A DNA stretch of 64,000 bases. It comes from Rhynochetos jubatus. Lineage: Eukaryota; Chordata; Aves; Eurypygiformes; Rhynochetidae. This document shows, piece by piece, positions 11,701 to 26,700 of the stretch. Within the stretch, counting starts at the first letter, position 1. Every line of letters starts with the position of its first letter. Position numbers and translations under genes: made by a program. Under the pieces are notes generated by a model, which was not told where the DNA came from, made no database searches, and was given only the letters and a program-made list of their open reading frames with translations. The stretch spans positions 72,335,433 to 72,399,432 of the forward strand of contig CM050690.1 of assembly GCA_027574665.1 (NCBI GenBank), given 5' to 3'.

Positions 11701-14700
11701 GGGTATGAAAGTCAATGTTTGACATGTCTGATCATCGACTAGGAATATATTTGTCCATGGAGTCGTAGAAACAGGAACCAGTGAATTGCTTCATGAGATC
11801 TAACTCTAATGTTTCAAAACTGAAAACATTTACAAGGCTAACAGTCTGGATGGTAGTTTCCTTAAAAAATTTTGAATAAAAATGTGGATATTGAAATTTG
11901 AAGCTTAGTGTTACTTTTTGCGTGTGCATTCTTAAAAGTTAAATCCTTTAGGTTAATTCTTAGAGGATATTAGGTCTTGTATGAACCCTTAGGCTGTAAG
12001 ACTTTGTTCTGCTTCATGCTGCTTGTCCCTGAAATCTGGAGCTCACCTTGAGCTGTGAGGGTGGTTTTCACACCTCTTGTGCTTTGTCTCTCAAATGATG
12101 CATTGCTGTTAGCTCGTAACCACTGTGCATACTTCCTGTTTGTAAATCGTGCTATGGTATCGTGTGTTCTGTAGTGGTCACTTTTAAAATGCTATGGCAC
12201 GCCTTCTAAACGGGAGCGATGGAACTGAAGGGCGGCGAAAGGAATAGGAGTTTCCAAAGTGGACAGCTGGGCCCTGGGCTGACGTGGGGGAAGCCGGGCG
12301 TTGAAGTCAGAGGAGATGGACAGGACAATGTAAGGAAAGAGGAAGGGATAAAAGATGAAAAGGACATGGAAAATATGCACTGTGATCTAATGGGCTTTTG
12401 GATAATGGAGCTGCGAAAGGAAGGAAAACAAGCATGTGGAGATTATTTTCAGCACTTAGCAAAGTGTGGTAAGTATCTGCCCTGGGTTTTATGGCACACA
12501 GCATGGGGCTAGGCTGGTTCGATTGAGAAATAGTCATTCTGAAAATACCAAGAATGTACTGTGGTTCGTTTCTGAATATAAAGTATATGTTGAACATGTG
12601 AACAGGTATTTCCTTTCTAGCATGAAATTCCGGTGGAACTGTTGGACATAAGTTTGAGTTGTTATCAGGAAAACTGTATTCCCTTGTTGGAGCACCACAA
12701 CTGACTGGCAGATATTCCAGAATACAGTTTGACTTTTGCAACTCTGGTTCCCTAACTATGCATTTCTGTCTCTCAGGCCTCTGTTAGTCTTTTAGTGTAG
12801 TATAAGTAAATGAAAAATGGATGTTCACAGCAAGCCTCACCATGGTGTAGAGCCTTTCCTGTGGAGAGATTGCTTGTGGAAAACTATATGACAACATTAG
12901 AATATCCTGTGTTCTCATGTTCTTTCAAGGCTGACAGTAGTGCTGTACATTTCAGCCAGCGCTCTTGATACCCTGGAAGTGGTAACTGGTTCTTCTGTTG
13001 CTTGAATCCAATAAACAATGTTTTTCCCAGTATGTTAACTCAAAATCTTGTTTTTCATTGTTGGAATTATCTCTAACAGAATTATCTGGCTGTGGAGAAA
13101 TGGAAACATTACTGTGGGGTAGGGTTACAGCTTACAGTGTCTAACTTGCAGCAGCAGACTGTGCACCGTTGCTGCTGAGAGCGGCGAGCAACATCCAGTG
13201 TCAATAGGCCTGTATACATATTTTGCAATACTGATAAAATATCCAATTTCCCTGACGCGATCAGAGTAATCTGGATGCTAGCACACTGGGAATGTCTTTC
13301 ACTTTTTACTCATTTTCTGGCCACAGTTGTTTACCTCCCTGTGGAGTGGGTGATCTTACTGCCTTAACTCAATCTTGCATCACAAGGGGTGGCTCTTCTC
13401 TGCTTCAGCTTTTGGGAAGGAGATGTCTCCCCAGGCAGACTTGGGGAATATATTTTAGCCCATTTAAATATATTTTTGGGGAAGAGATGAGTGTAGTCCC
13501 TGAGTATTGCAAATTGTGCAGTTGTTCCCTATGCTTGGGTAGAAACCAGGAAGAAGAGGTGAGCATTTCCTTAAAACCAGTTTCTCCCTTGTGCTGTCTC
13601 CCTGCTGTTGAAGCAGAGAGTCTGCAAGGAGTGTGGTGTCTCCTTCCCCTGGCAGTTCGTGCTTGCATAGCATTGTCAGCTGAAGTTGGTTTGAGCTAAC
13701 GAGAAGGATGATGCATTATGAATTAGTGTGGTGTGACACGCCAGCCTGCAGTTTTTGTGTGGTCTGCTACTCTGTACTGTTACAACGGATAATTTTGGGA
13801 TGTTACTATGTTGCCTGCCACTGTTTAACCCTGAGAAAGGAACCTTGCATGAGGTACGTGCACAGGTGGGAAGCGTCTGTGAAACCTTCAGCAAAGTTGA
13901 GGGCGTTGTTTCTGTCGTTTCTGAGGCATTCAGAAATGAATTTTCCTCGTGTTCATGGTGTCCTATGGGATCTGCTTTTAGCTGTTGCTGGCAGTAGGAT
14001 TTCCTGCATTGTATCTTGAGAAAGAAGTGCCAAGAGGCTGCTTTTGGGGCATTTGGAACGGGGAAGCCACAAATGAAGAAGTATCTAGAGGTGCGCGTGG
14101 CTTTCAGTGTCATGTGTGGACAGTACTTGCACGCTCAGCTTCAACAAATGGTCAGAGGGTGAAGTCTCCTGAGGTCTGAGTGGGTATAGCAGCTGGTGGA
14201 AAGGGAGAGACTTGCTTCTGCTGCTTCCTTTTCTTTTGTTTCTGTGCTCATCTGACCTGTTGATGAGCCAGTTCTGCTAACAATAGGCAGTAACAACAAA
14301 ACCAAATGTCGCACAAGTACAGACTCCCCAGCTGATCTGATGAACCACATTACCTCACCTCGTAGTCAGGCAAACCAGGGATGAAAGGAGTGGGTGGGTG
14401 AGTATGAACTGTGTGACTGTTTATAGGGGTGTTGAGGAGCATGCGTTTTAGTGTCAGCAGGCTCCTAAGTTAGGACTAAGATCTGTGTTGCCCAAAGCTG
14501 AAATCCATTAGAAAAATTAATTTGAAACAGAGTAGGGATATTGGCCAAACTTAGGGGTTCCTGCACAACTTGCACTGACTCACGGTGAGTTAACAACTTT
14601 CCTTCATAAAGATCTTTGCCTTCTCTCTTAAAAGAGCAACTACAAAATGTGACATTAGTAGAATTTAACGTATTTTAATATCCTCTCTTGAAAAATGAGC

Positions 14701-17700
14701 GCAGCAGCGTGGATTCTACAGCAATGTTTGTGGCTTGCATTCTAGCCAACCCTAGTGTGCATGAATGAAAACTGTCCTTGAAATATTTTTGATTTTATCA
14801 CGGGCATACAAATGTGGACTTTCAAGTAGAACTCTTCTGGGGGCTCAGCTCTTGGAAGCTGTTGTATGCTGTAGTAATTCTGGATGTAGTAAGCACTTCA
14901 GTGTGTGGGGGGCTTTGTCAACAAGGAGTGAAACTGAACTTTACAAGCTGATCTCTGTTTGACTGAGGTCTCTATTCTGCTGTGATGTTATTTAGTTAAA
15001 ATTCTAATTCCTTTCAGAAGGTGACCAGTTTAACTTGTAACCATACCCCAAACCACTTGTTCAAAATTATTTGCTGCTCTCTTACCTGTTACAAAAGCTT
15101 CGTTGCATTTTAAGGAATGGATGTAAGCTCAAAGAACTTATTTGGGGTCAAATTTTTTTTTCATTGCTCAGGTCTTATCTGCCAGCACTAGCAAAAAGTG
15201 GTACTCCTAAGTACGAACATTCAAGCAGTGTGTATGCGTAAGCAGTGGTTATTACATGCCTTGTGATATGTCCCAAAGTAAAAGTTACTGGGGAAACGCC
15301 TAGTTTTAGTATACTGCTTTACTCTTCCGTGGCAGCAATTGTTGGCATATAGCTTGTGAGCAAGCAGTATCACATTTAGTTGCACACGAATAGTGATAGT
15401 AGAAGGCATAGCTACACCGGCACTAGTAAACCCGAAGTTTAGCTTAGAGCTACCAGTGGTGAAGAGAAAACACTGGTTGAAAGTTTGTATATGTATTCTG
15501 TGAACCCAGCGGTGTTCAGCTTGAGCCATGCATGCATCCTAACGTAACTGACCTGCGTGACCTTTGTTTGAAATGTACTTTTGCAACATCCAGACTTAGA
15601 AGTCAAAGGCAGAGAATTGTTTTGTTTTCTGCATTAGCTGCCACCTATAGTTAGATTTCTTTCTTCACACCACTGCCACTTTCATTTTACAACCTTTGCC
15701 TCTTTTCAGCCTGTTTCCTGGTGGTTTTAGTTTTCTGTGCAGCCTGGGAGCTTTGTTTTGGGTCTTCTGAGTGTTGAGAGCAAGCGTTTGTATGAATGGC
15801 AAAGAGGGGTGGTGGTGTGTATGTTTATGCTCTCAGGAGCTTTTGTTTCTCTGTATTTAGTCCAACAAAACTGTTATTGCTTACATCTCCTTTTGATTGC
15901 TTGCCTTGATTTGCAGTATCTGACTCTGGATGCTGGTGACAAACTAAAATTAGCCTGCTTACTGCTGTGGGCCTGGGAGTGGTTCCAGTTAACTGATAGT
16001 TTTCCAGAAAGACTCCAATGCATGTGAAGTGATTTGGACTCAGAGAAGAAGGTCTCAACTGGCTGAGCAGGAAGGGTGTAGCATGTACTCTAGTTTAATA
16101 GTGTTTTGGCTGGAGATTTTAGTCCAGCTGGTTTTAGCCCATTCTAGCCCTCAAGGCTAGAATAAGTGATACTGAGAATTTAATATGTTTGTTATGTGCA
16201 ATTTGGGTTCAGACTAAGGGATATCCCGTGACTGGTTTTACCTCTTGGCGCTGAGATTCTGAAATCCTTTTCCCTATAATCTTGGTAGTACTGTTCAACT
16301 TTTGTACATTGATAGCAATAATACATGCAGGAATCAGAAACTGATAGTGAAGGATGAAGCCTGAAAAACTGAAAGGGTACATTAGAGACCAATATTAAGT
16401 CATATGTGGAAAAGCTTACGAATTAACTCTGGGAGGTGGTGCCGTAATACTAAGTTTATACGTATCCATTTACATGTACAGAAAGAACTTAAGAAGTATT
16501 GGTAATGCTGTATTTTGTCACACCAATAATGCATTTCCTTTTTAGTGTTCACAACTGCGTGTAACTGACCCAGTGGATGTCAAGCCACTGACTATCGTTT
16601 AGCTGACAGACTACGGATCTTTAGTGGAAGGAGCATGTTGCAGACTTATTCTCCTTAATTTAGGAAGCTTTTTCCTTAATTTTAATTTGCCTATTTGCTA
16701 GAATGTGAGGAATTTATAAGGGAGCCTGCTGTTATTTATAGGATGTGTTGAAGGTATGATGTTTGCAAAGTAATAATTATTCTTTCTCTCTATAGGAGAT
16801 ACACATAAAAGAACCCATAGAAAAGGAAGTAAATCCTCGCCTATTGCCAGGTAACTGTTGTATGTTGTATTAAATGTAAACAGTATTTAAATATTCCCAT
16901 GTCTGTAACAAACACTCATGTGACATCAGTGTCCCAAGCAGTAAAGATGTTTTGGTGTAACAACCCATACGGGTTGAAATATTTTAAATAGCTGTATCTG
17001 CATGGTCGTTGAAAAAAATGGGAAGAGTTTCAATTCTTATAGAATACAGTATCTTCAAGTAAGTTGCGTATGGAGAACTGTCTATACTTCAGTTTGCCCT
17101 GTTTCTTAGAAGATAAAGTTGGGTGGTTTTTTGTTTGTTTGGGAACTGAAGATCAAGAACTAGTGGAAACTTGGTTTCTAGGTGCTTTGTTTCTACCAAG
17201 AGTTACTTAGGCCTTTTGAGGCTTCATTTACTGTTAAGTTTTTGGTGTTTGTTTTTAATTTACAATTCTTTTTTAAAAAATATTTTCCAAGATCAGGAAA
17301 GATATTGTTACTAAGATCAAATAAAAGTAAAAGCTTAGAATAAATTAGCGTTGTTCTGTTGAGTTTTCCACGCTTTATAGGAAAGACCAAGAGTCTGTCT
17401 AATTATACCTATTAAAACCTGGTTTTACTTTCTTGAATTTGAAGTTCAGTTCCTGCTAATTTTAAGATTAGAACTTCTTCATTGACCATTGAGAACTTTA
17501 AAATAGCCCTGGCACCTGTAAAATAAGCAGCATCTCCAGTCAAAGCTATGGAAAATGAACTATGGTGAACTTGTAATAATCAACTCAAATGTTTCAGCAT
17601 TCTTACAGTTTAGCAGTAAGGAAAATTGGAACAGTTTTCAACGTGTTTATGAACTACTCTTCAGCGGGCTTTGGTTTTTCTTTTTGAGTACACACTCATA

Positions 17701-20700
17701 CGGTTGCTCTTTGCAACCGTATGAGTTGTTCTTCTACCACTTAGAGCAGGCCATGGTACAGGTGCCTCTGGTTACAGAACTCCTGAATGTCTGCACTTGA
17801 ACAGAGTTCAGTCCATACTGAGTAATGTTAGTAGCCTGGAAGGTTCTCAGTGGAACTGGCTGATTCCAGGAGCTGCCTCTTAGCCTTTTTGTGTAACAGT
17901 GATGAAACTTCTTCAGGCATACCGTTTTGAGAGGTCGTCAGGAAGTCAATGCTGAGTTTAAGGTAACAGTTGAAATAATTCAATTATAAATGACAGTTAC
18001 GTTGCAAGCCAGTGTTTCTTTTACACAGGTGAACTGCTGCTTTGCGAGGCGAACACAGTATACAAGTATATACAAGAGGATGGGTCAAACCGTGGAACCT
18101 GTGGGAAACTTGTATGCACAAACTTCAAGATTGCTTTCCTTGATGATGATTCTGCTCCAGACGATAACGTAGGAAGACAAGTCTTCTAATTATGACCAAA
18201 CAGGCTCTGACTAAATAATCTTATCTTTCCTTTATACAAGGATACAGAATGAATATAGATTTTATAATAGGTTTTAATGGCTGCAGACTAATTTTAATTA
18301 GCCTTCATCTGCTTGGTCTATACAGATCCTTCCTCAAGCTCTATTTGAGTGAAAATCAGTGCAAGCCTGTATGTGGACTCTTGCATTATACATAGTTTAT
18401 AACTATACCTTGTGAACTGGTAATTTTGTGAAGCTTAAGTTAAAAAAAAAATTACTTTATCAACTAAATCAACAAGTCTTTTGGTTTAGGTGCTCAATTT
18501 GAGTAATAAAAATGGTGAGGCTGGTATATGCCTCTCAAGTGCAAGGCAGTCTTGACAGTGAAGAATAATGAGAATATGATTTGACACACATTGATTGTAG
18601 TCAGAAGCTTCTTGGGGTAAAATTCCAGGGTGCTTAAATATTAAACTAAGGATTCTGCAGCTAAATATGGAGTTTTGGACCTTCTGGAATTAACTGGGTC
18701 AAAGCTGCAGATCCCTTTCCACAGATCACATGAGATTCATGCTGAAGTTGGTAGTGACCATGCTAATTTCTGTTCCATCAGTAACGGTCAGTCTAGGGTT
18801 TGTAACGTGCCGAGTCAACTGTATTTCTCTTAACTAAAGCTCCGTATTAGCCACTTGATTCAGAGTAGAGCAGACCTGGAAATAACCTGAATGAGGTTAA
18901 GTGTTCACAGCTATATTCATGTAAAATGTAATCTGCTGATGTACATCAGTCTTCTAATGATATTTAACACAACAGTGTTTAATTGTGGAATCACTCAAAT
19001 GTAATCTTTAACTCTGAACTCATGGAATGAGAAATGTGAAGGGAGCCCTGAGTCACTTCAAGTTTGTCAAAACAGTAGGTAAGAGAATTGGGTTGTGTGT
19101 CTTCATTTTACCCAGTGATAAATCTTGTAGTTATGTTGGAATATTCTTGGGATACTTATTCTTATAAGAGACTTTCTATTTCCTGCCAAGTTCCCATAGC
19201 AAGGAAACTTGTCATAAAAAGGCTTGGATTATATCAAGTTACTGTATTTCCTGTTTACTGCAATGATTCTAGTTTGAAAAGTGACTCTCAATGGAAATGC
19301 ATGCTTTGAAGCTATTTGAAAAGTAAAAACTCTGTCTACATTTCAGGGATAGTTGAGACTTAAAACTGGATCTGCAGTTTACGAATAAAGGTTGTGTAAC
19401 CTCCATCTATCTGCATTTTAATAATTGTTCTTCAGTGTTCTGCCTTACACAGCTTACAAGTAGTAATGCTGATATTAAAATAGGTCTGAATACAGACTTG
19501 TGAGTAGGTGCTACTGCTTAGCAGTGTCAGATTTCTAAGATTTTTTTTTTTATTTTTCATGTTCCAGGAGCCACAGTTTAAGAATAAGATTGTGGGAGAA
19601 AATGACATAACGCTACAGTGTGTAGACCAAATCTATGGAGGTAGGTTAGCTTTCTCCTTATTTAACATGCCTCACACTTCTACGTGTCTTACGGTGCTGG
19701 TGCTCTTTGTCATCCTTTTCAGAAAACTGATAGAGTTGTCACTTTGGAAACTAGGAATAGTTAGTCTGGAAATAACAGCTGCAGTTATATTTAATGATGA
19801 AATGACAAATAAGAGATCTGTCAGAATACAGTCTTATCCTTCAAGCTTGTCAAAACTACATTTTGATTAATTATCTTGCTGGGACAGATGAAATAATTCC
19901 TTTAAAATTTCATGATTCAAAGCAGAGTGTACACTGAAAAGTCTCTGAAAACTGGTGTACAAAGATCTTCCAGTGTATCAGCTATGTCAATTAATATGAA
20001 GGTGTTCATTTAAGCAGTAGTACTGCAGAGCAGTATGGGTACCAAATTCCCAAGCAATACTTTTGTTTGTCTAAGGGAACTTTTGTTTTATGAGATTCGT
20101 GATGTCTTCAGAATACCAGAGGAGTTGTAGATTAAAACCTCACTTTCTAAGTAAATTGCTGAGTGTTTTACAGCAGGGCTTACATGCATGCCTGTACTGC
20201 TAAGAAAGGTAAATGAGAATGGGGCTGGTAATTTGTAGTGGGGAAGGCTTTATTGAGAAGCCTGGCTTTGGACTAGTTAGAGTATTCAGAGTATTTATGG
20301 ATGGCAGTGTGGATTCATGAAGGACTGGACTAGGGGAGACTAGTAGATTCTGGTTATGAAACACTAGTTTCATATACAGGGGCCTGGCTGGCAGCACTTG
20401 AAGTTGTGAAGTGATACATCCTCAAGCAGAAGTGAACAAAGTGAACCCCAACCTCTTGGGGGGTTTTATGGTGGTTAAAAAAAAAAGTAACTTAGGAGCT
20501 GAGAATGATCTCAGTTGTTTGGGGACTTTCCCTCAGGCAAAACTACTAAATTATGTTCTTTATGCATCTCAAAACTTTGAACTTACTAGGCAGTCAGAAT
20601 GTGAACAGAAATACTCACTGAGCAGCTGGCTTGCTGCAGTTTGGTTTTGTGCTGGGTTCAGTCAGGAAAGGGTTAACTCCCTTTACTCTGGTTGCCAGGG

Positions 20701-23700
20701 AACTCTGTTGCTGGACAGTAAGTGAAAACATTGATAAGGCCTCAGCTGGTGCTGGGGATGGCCTGTACTGAACTCAAGGTCTTTTGTCCGCTTTGGATAC
20801 TGTAGCTGACCCAGACTGACCAAGGAAGTATTTCATCCCATAGTACGTCATGTTCCGGTCTCTTGGAGTGGGGAAGGGGGTCCGGTAGCCATTACTCTGC
20901 CCTTCTCTTTCTCTCTCCCGTACTCCCTTGCTCGTCTCTCCGGGCACTTGCTAACCCTCCTGCGTTAGCTGCTTTGCCACCTCCTGTGCTGGCTCATTCG
21001 TGTGGGAGCTGCTGGGTTGTTTTGAGTTTTCTGGCCGTGTTATCACTGACAGGGTTCACTCGGAATCTGCTGTGTCAGCTCCCGGGCTCTGGCCTTCAGG
21101 CCGCGGCTCTTGGGCTGTGGGTCTCGGGCTCTCGGGGTCTGATTTTCATCCCTCAACATCTGGGTGTGCATTGATCAGTGGATGGTGGGAAATTGTATCA
21201 TATTGTATATATTTTACCATATGCTTCCTTTTCTACTATTTTAATTATTTATTATTAGTAGTACCTGTATACATTGATTTAGATTTAATTAGTAAATAGT
21301 TCTTATCTCAATTTTACGAGCTTCCTTGTTTCTTTTTCCTCCGATTCTTCCCCTCCACTGGAGGAGGGGAGGGGGATTTCTGAGAGCAGCTTCATGGTAT
21401 TTTGCTAGCTGCAGTTAAACCACAACACATACCTACCTTTGAGTGGTTTAAAAAAAAAAAAAAAGAAAGTGTATTAGCACAAGAGCTGGCCAGTCTGTTG
21501 TAGGATCCTTGTTCTGACTTGCTAATGCTTGGGCTGGAATTAGTTTCTTGAGAATTCAGAAAAATCAAACAGGGATAGCTTTATCAACTGATGGCAAAGT
21601 TATTTTTGATATTTGCTCAGACTCTTTAATTTTGCAGTTTATGATGAGAAAAAGAAACTTCTAACTGGACAACTGAGAAAATACCCAGAGAAGCTAATTA
21701 TCTACTGTAAAGACCTTAGGGTATTTAATTTCTGCCTGAGATACACTAAAGAAGAGGAAGTGAAAAGAGTAAGTATAGTAACTTAATTTGTTTTTCTCTA
21801 ACCTTAGTGTTGGGTGTTAAGTTGTGGAGGTGAGGGAAGGATGAAATTCACCCTGAGAGATCCCTTAAACTTGAAGAGTTTTCTGATCCTTCCCAATTGA
21901 GAAAGTAAGGCTTTGATTTCTAGCTAACCTTAGTCATTAAACATCGTTATGTATTGCAGTTAAAATGATCAGATGCACTGGCTCTTTGAAGAAAATTGGA
22001 GCTTGAGAGTACTACATGAGATCAGCTTCTGCTCAGGCAAACTTGTAAAGCTGTTCTGTTTGATATGATTTTAATACATTTTGGACTTCAGCCTTTTTCA
22101 TGTTAAGTCAGTTATCAAGAAAATAACTTTGGTTCTTTTGACAGGTTAATCTGAACTAGGAGTCTGCTACCTTTATTTAAATTATTAATAAGAGTAATTC
22201 TGGAAGTTGAGCAGATATAATGCTTTTCATTAAGCCAAGTAGGCACGATGTCTTGCAGACAACGGTGGCAGCTTTCTAAAAGTCAGTCTTCAGCTGTTGT
22301 GGGTAGAACCCATTGAACGGTTTTGTTTGAAACCTGGAAGATGGGGTAAAAAAACCCTACATTTTTTACGCTGACAGTCTTAGTTTGGGTGTTAATTTTT
22401 GGTCCTTTCCTAGATCGTCAGTGGTATAGTTCATCATAGCCAGACTCCTAAGCTGCTTAAACGCTTGTTTCTGTTCTCTTATGCATCAGCTGCCCCAAAC
22501 AACACAGGTAAATGTTTTTCTGTTTTTGTATATGTTATATATGTTGCATACTGTTAGTTCCATAATCAGTCTGGCACACTTAGTAGCTGAGTTTCTGCTC
22601 CGCTTATGACTGCCCTGCTGTCAGGTAGCTCAGAATATTCATTTTTTCTCTTGTTATGCATTGTTAGACTTGCTGCTAAAAAAAAATCTCTAAGTTGTAT
22701 ACTGCTGCTGTCCATCTGTCTGTGTAGTTGCACAGAAACTTTCCAAGCAGGAACAGCATCACTGGGTTGAAAACTGTGATAAATTCGTGCAAGTGCTTTT
22801 CATGTGCTTCTGGCTAGAGTGCTCTCATCTAGAAAATATTTTGCTTATTTTATCAATGTGTTTTTTCTGTACAATTGCAGTGAACCAAACTTCCTGCTCT
22901 TAATTCTTAAATTAATATATTTTCAGTGGCATCTGACAAAGTATTTCCCTTTTTGCTCTTATTTGCAAGCAATCTGCTTCTCCCGGGCAACTGCAAAAAA
23001 AGCATAGGTTTGCATAGTAAGAGTCCAGCAGACATCTGACTTCCTCTTATAGTTATTACATAATCTTCTCACTTGATCAAATTTGGCTGAATAATATAGT
23101 AAGCTGCAAAATTTGAGATAAAGTTGTCAGTGCATTTCCTAGGATTTCATAGTTCAGCCTGTAATTGAAGTAACAGCACTGTTTTGAATTAGGAGCCTGA
23201 TTTGAATTAGGATTATTATTTCACTGGGAACACCTGTTCCTTTTTCAGAGGGAAGTTTTGATGTACCCAAGGTATCAACCAGACACTTATCAAAATATGT
23301 CATGGAATTACAGAATCATTGAAGTTAGGAGAAACCTCTAGAGATCATTTACTTGTGTTCCTATCCATCTCCCCATGTTTAGAGAAGGATTAACTACAGC
23401 AAGCTTCCCTGGGTCATGGCCATTTGGTGTTTGAATATCTCCAAGGACTGAGACTCCACAACATCTCTGGACTGCCTGTTTCATTATTTGACCATCCTCA
23501 TAGTGAAAAAGTGCATTATCATGTTTAAATGGGATCGCTGTAGTTCAGCTTATGCACACTGCCTTTTGTCGTGTCACCGGATACCACTGGATCTAAATCA
23601 GTCTCCTTTACTTCCCTCCCCTGCTTCCACCCCCAGTTAGGTGTTTATACACACTGGCAAGATTTGCACCTCTGTGTCTCCCTGACAAGCCTTCTCTTCT

Positions 23701-26700
23701 CCAGGCTGAATGATCCCAGCTCTGTCTCTCCTCATATCAGGTGCTTCAAGCCCTTTAATGATCTTAACTGGACTTGTTCCAGCAGGTCTGTGCCTGTTCT
23801 GTACTGAGGAGCCCAGCACTGGACACAGCACCCCAGGCATGACCTCTCTAGTCCTGATCCGAGATCAACAATCACCTCATCCAGTCTGTAGGCAACAGTT
23901 TTCCTAATGCAGCCTGAGAATATGTTGGCTGCCTTTGCAGCAAGGGCGCATTGCTGGCTCAGGTAGTTTCTGCAGGCTTCATCTGTAACTGGTGTGCAGT
24001 TTGAACTACAGACATCAGAAAGACTGTAAGCATTTCCAGGTAGAGACTAAGCAAATACAGGAGAAGCCTAGTCTTTGTAGCAACTTTGAAGTGTTGTACC
24101 AGAATTCTTTCGTATTTTAATAACTGTCTTCAGTAATAAATGCCTAGGTCTCATTCTTTATGAATTTGTTGCAGGACAAACTAAGACTTTAGAAATTGGG
24201 TTTCATGCTTCTTCTGGTCTGATCCTTTTAAAATCCTAACTTGTCCCGTAGAGCTCATTAATGTTCTGTTTCCAGCTGTAAATATTTCACTACCTTATCT
24301 TCTTACAGTGGAGGGTTTCATCTTGCCATTGTATCTTCTGAGGGAATCCTAGCTCTGTTTGGTATCTCACTGTTAGCTGATGTTGCAGGATACTTAATTG
24401 TGATGGGTGTCTAAAACTTTTGGCTTTACTCCATAAGTTATATGGCTATTATACAGGATCTGAGGCTAAATCAACCTGCTGTTGTAACTTCCTGAGGTGG
24501 CTAAATAGAAATACAGGAGAAGTTCTTAGCTGAAATGATTAAGGCTGAATTGCTGTAATCAATTTTCTGCTCTTATCAAGTGCCTGAAAATGTTCTACTC
24601 AGTGCAAAACTCCTATCCATGATGAAAGAATGAACTTTAAATGAAATGCAATATCTGAGTTGCAGAAAGGTTTTTGGTGTGACTGGTACTTCTACATTTA
24701 AGTCTATATTGTTAGATGCCAGTCAGCTGCACTAGTATACAGTGGTATTTACTGCACAGCATCCCGTGGTTTAGGTTGGATGCAAGGACAGCCTCAACCC
24801 TACGGAAGTTCAGTAAGAACTGATCATGTTCCGTAAGAGAAACTATTCCCAAATTTATTTGTTAAAGCAGTATTTGACACAAGATTTGTTAAAGACCAGA
24901 CAGAAACAGCCGTGCTGTACAAAGGCATTTTATCTTTGACCCGAGGCTTTCGGTGCACAAGAGGTTTTGCTTGCTTACCTTAATGAAAACTACTTGATTT
25001 AGGAATGTTTTCATGTTAAAATTCCTCATAGTCTGCAAAGTTAGCATTATTGATGTTTGACAGATGGAAGAAACCAAACGGTGATGTTTGATACTCTGGA
25101 GGACTGGCGTGACGAGTTGGAGCGGACCAAAGGGAACGTGAAATACAAAGCAGTGACTACCAATGAAGGCTACAGAGTCTCTGAAAAGTGAGCTTGCACG
25201 GGTTAATCGTGAACTTTGGATATACATCTCTTTAAGATTTGCAAAAATCAGTGCTGCCTTTGCTGAGCATTACACAGTTGCTTAGTATTTATTTAGGCTC
25301 TGGTTTCCATTTTGATTTATGGGATATTTGGATTTGGGACCTGAGGAGGTCGTCTTACACAAGCCCTGCTCAAGCAGGGTTAACCTCAACATTAGGTCAG
25401 GCTACTCAGGACCTTGGTCAGTCAAGCTTTGAGTAGCTCTTGCTGTGGAGAATACCACCTTAAAATGGAATAGAAAATATGTAAGTCTGGTACCTACACT
25501 TCTGTCTTATTTACTGGTTAGGGTGACATTTTCTCTGTTCTGTAGCTTTGCTCCAGTAAAAGTTCAAGTTGTATGCACTTGAGATTTTCTGTTGTTCTGG
25601 GTGGGGAAAGAGTGACTGGTTTAAAGTATATCTGCAAAATGGGATGTATACTTCTACCAGTTTAGCTATGTAGAATCTGTGGTGAACCCTTTAGGATGTA
25701 TACGAGTCTTTGTGTACTATTGTTGTTTGTTCAGTAGTCAAATCCTGAAAGGTTTTACGGACCCTGGAAACAAACACCGATGTTCTGAAAAGTCTTAACC
25801 TCAGCTTAACTGTCTCTCAAGATAGTTGTAGAATAAATGGTGAAGTACTTATCTCTGTTGCTTCTGTGGGCCTTGAACACAGTGTTGGCTGATGATTCAT
25901 GGTATATTAAATGACATCCTTGAATTGTGATGCGAACTTCTTACAAGACATGGGAACAGAACTAGTTGTCTAATAGTACAAGGGTGTTCTCTGAAACCAT
26001 GAAGAGTGAGGGAACCAAGGCAGTCTTAACAATCAGACTTAGGTGTTACAAATTAATGTAGGACTTAATTGCAGTCTTGGAAAGGCAGGGGAATGTTACA
26101 GTGAAAATAATGAACAGCTCAACATCAGAACAAAATGCCTTATCCAGGTGAAAACAAAAGGAGGGTGTTGAGGACAACATAATTATCTAGTAGGAAGGAT
26201 TATTGTAGCTGTAAGAGTGAATATATAATTAGCCTGTGGGCTAGAACACCCACCATCATTAAAAGGAGCTTGGAGATTGTTCTTTTTTCAGTTTTGAAGT
26301 GCAAGAAACTCTTTTTGTTATTTTAGGCTGCCTTTGTATTTTGTTGTTCCCATATGCGTTTCTGAAGAGAGTATCTTGAAGTATGAAGGCAGAGGCATTC
26401 CTGTAAGTATATATGCATGGCTGCGGGTAAGAAACCATATTGGGAAGGCAACAAACATGTCGGATGCTACTGCATATTATTTTTGGAGCTTGTTTTTAAC
26501 AGTGCACACTTAACACCTAGTCACCTATAGAAGAGGAAATAGGTGCTGTCAGGAGAGCTGCTTAAAGTATTCTGTATTCCCCTTAAACAGTGTAAAGCAA
26601 GGTGGGGGTCCACAGCCCCCATTTACTGATATCAGATATCTAATATCCTGTAGTCTTCATATAGTACTGGTCTGTCTACCCACCAGTCCGTTTCTCGTGA

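Larger units (their letters stand above)
8703..16795 (+). other. MTMR12 intron 1
   Basis: It begins in the CpG island and carries a five-run GGGT repeat at 9011-9029 and a 31-bp tandem duplication at 10402-10471. No interspersed repeat or hidden exon was recognised. The GC-rich first 400 bases hold long stop-free frames on both strands that look like composition effects. Confidence 0.85.

Noticed and set aside
17694-17726. MicroRNA precursor at the intron 2 hairpin
   Set aside because: The stem is only 14 bp and does not extend beyond the perfect arms; microRNA precursors need about 30 bp of pairing.
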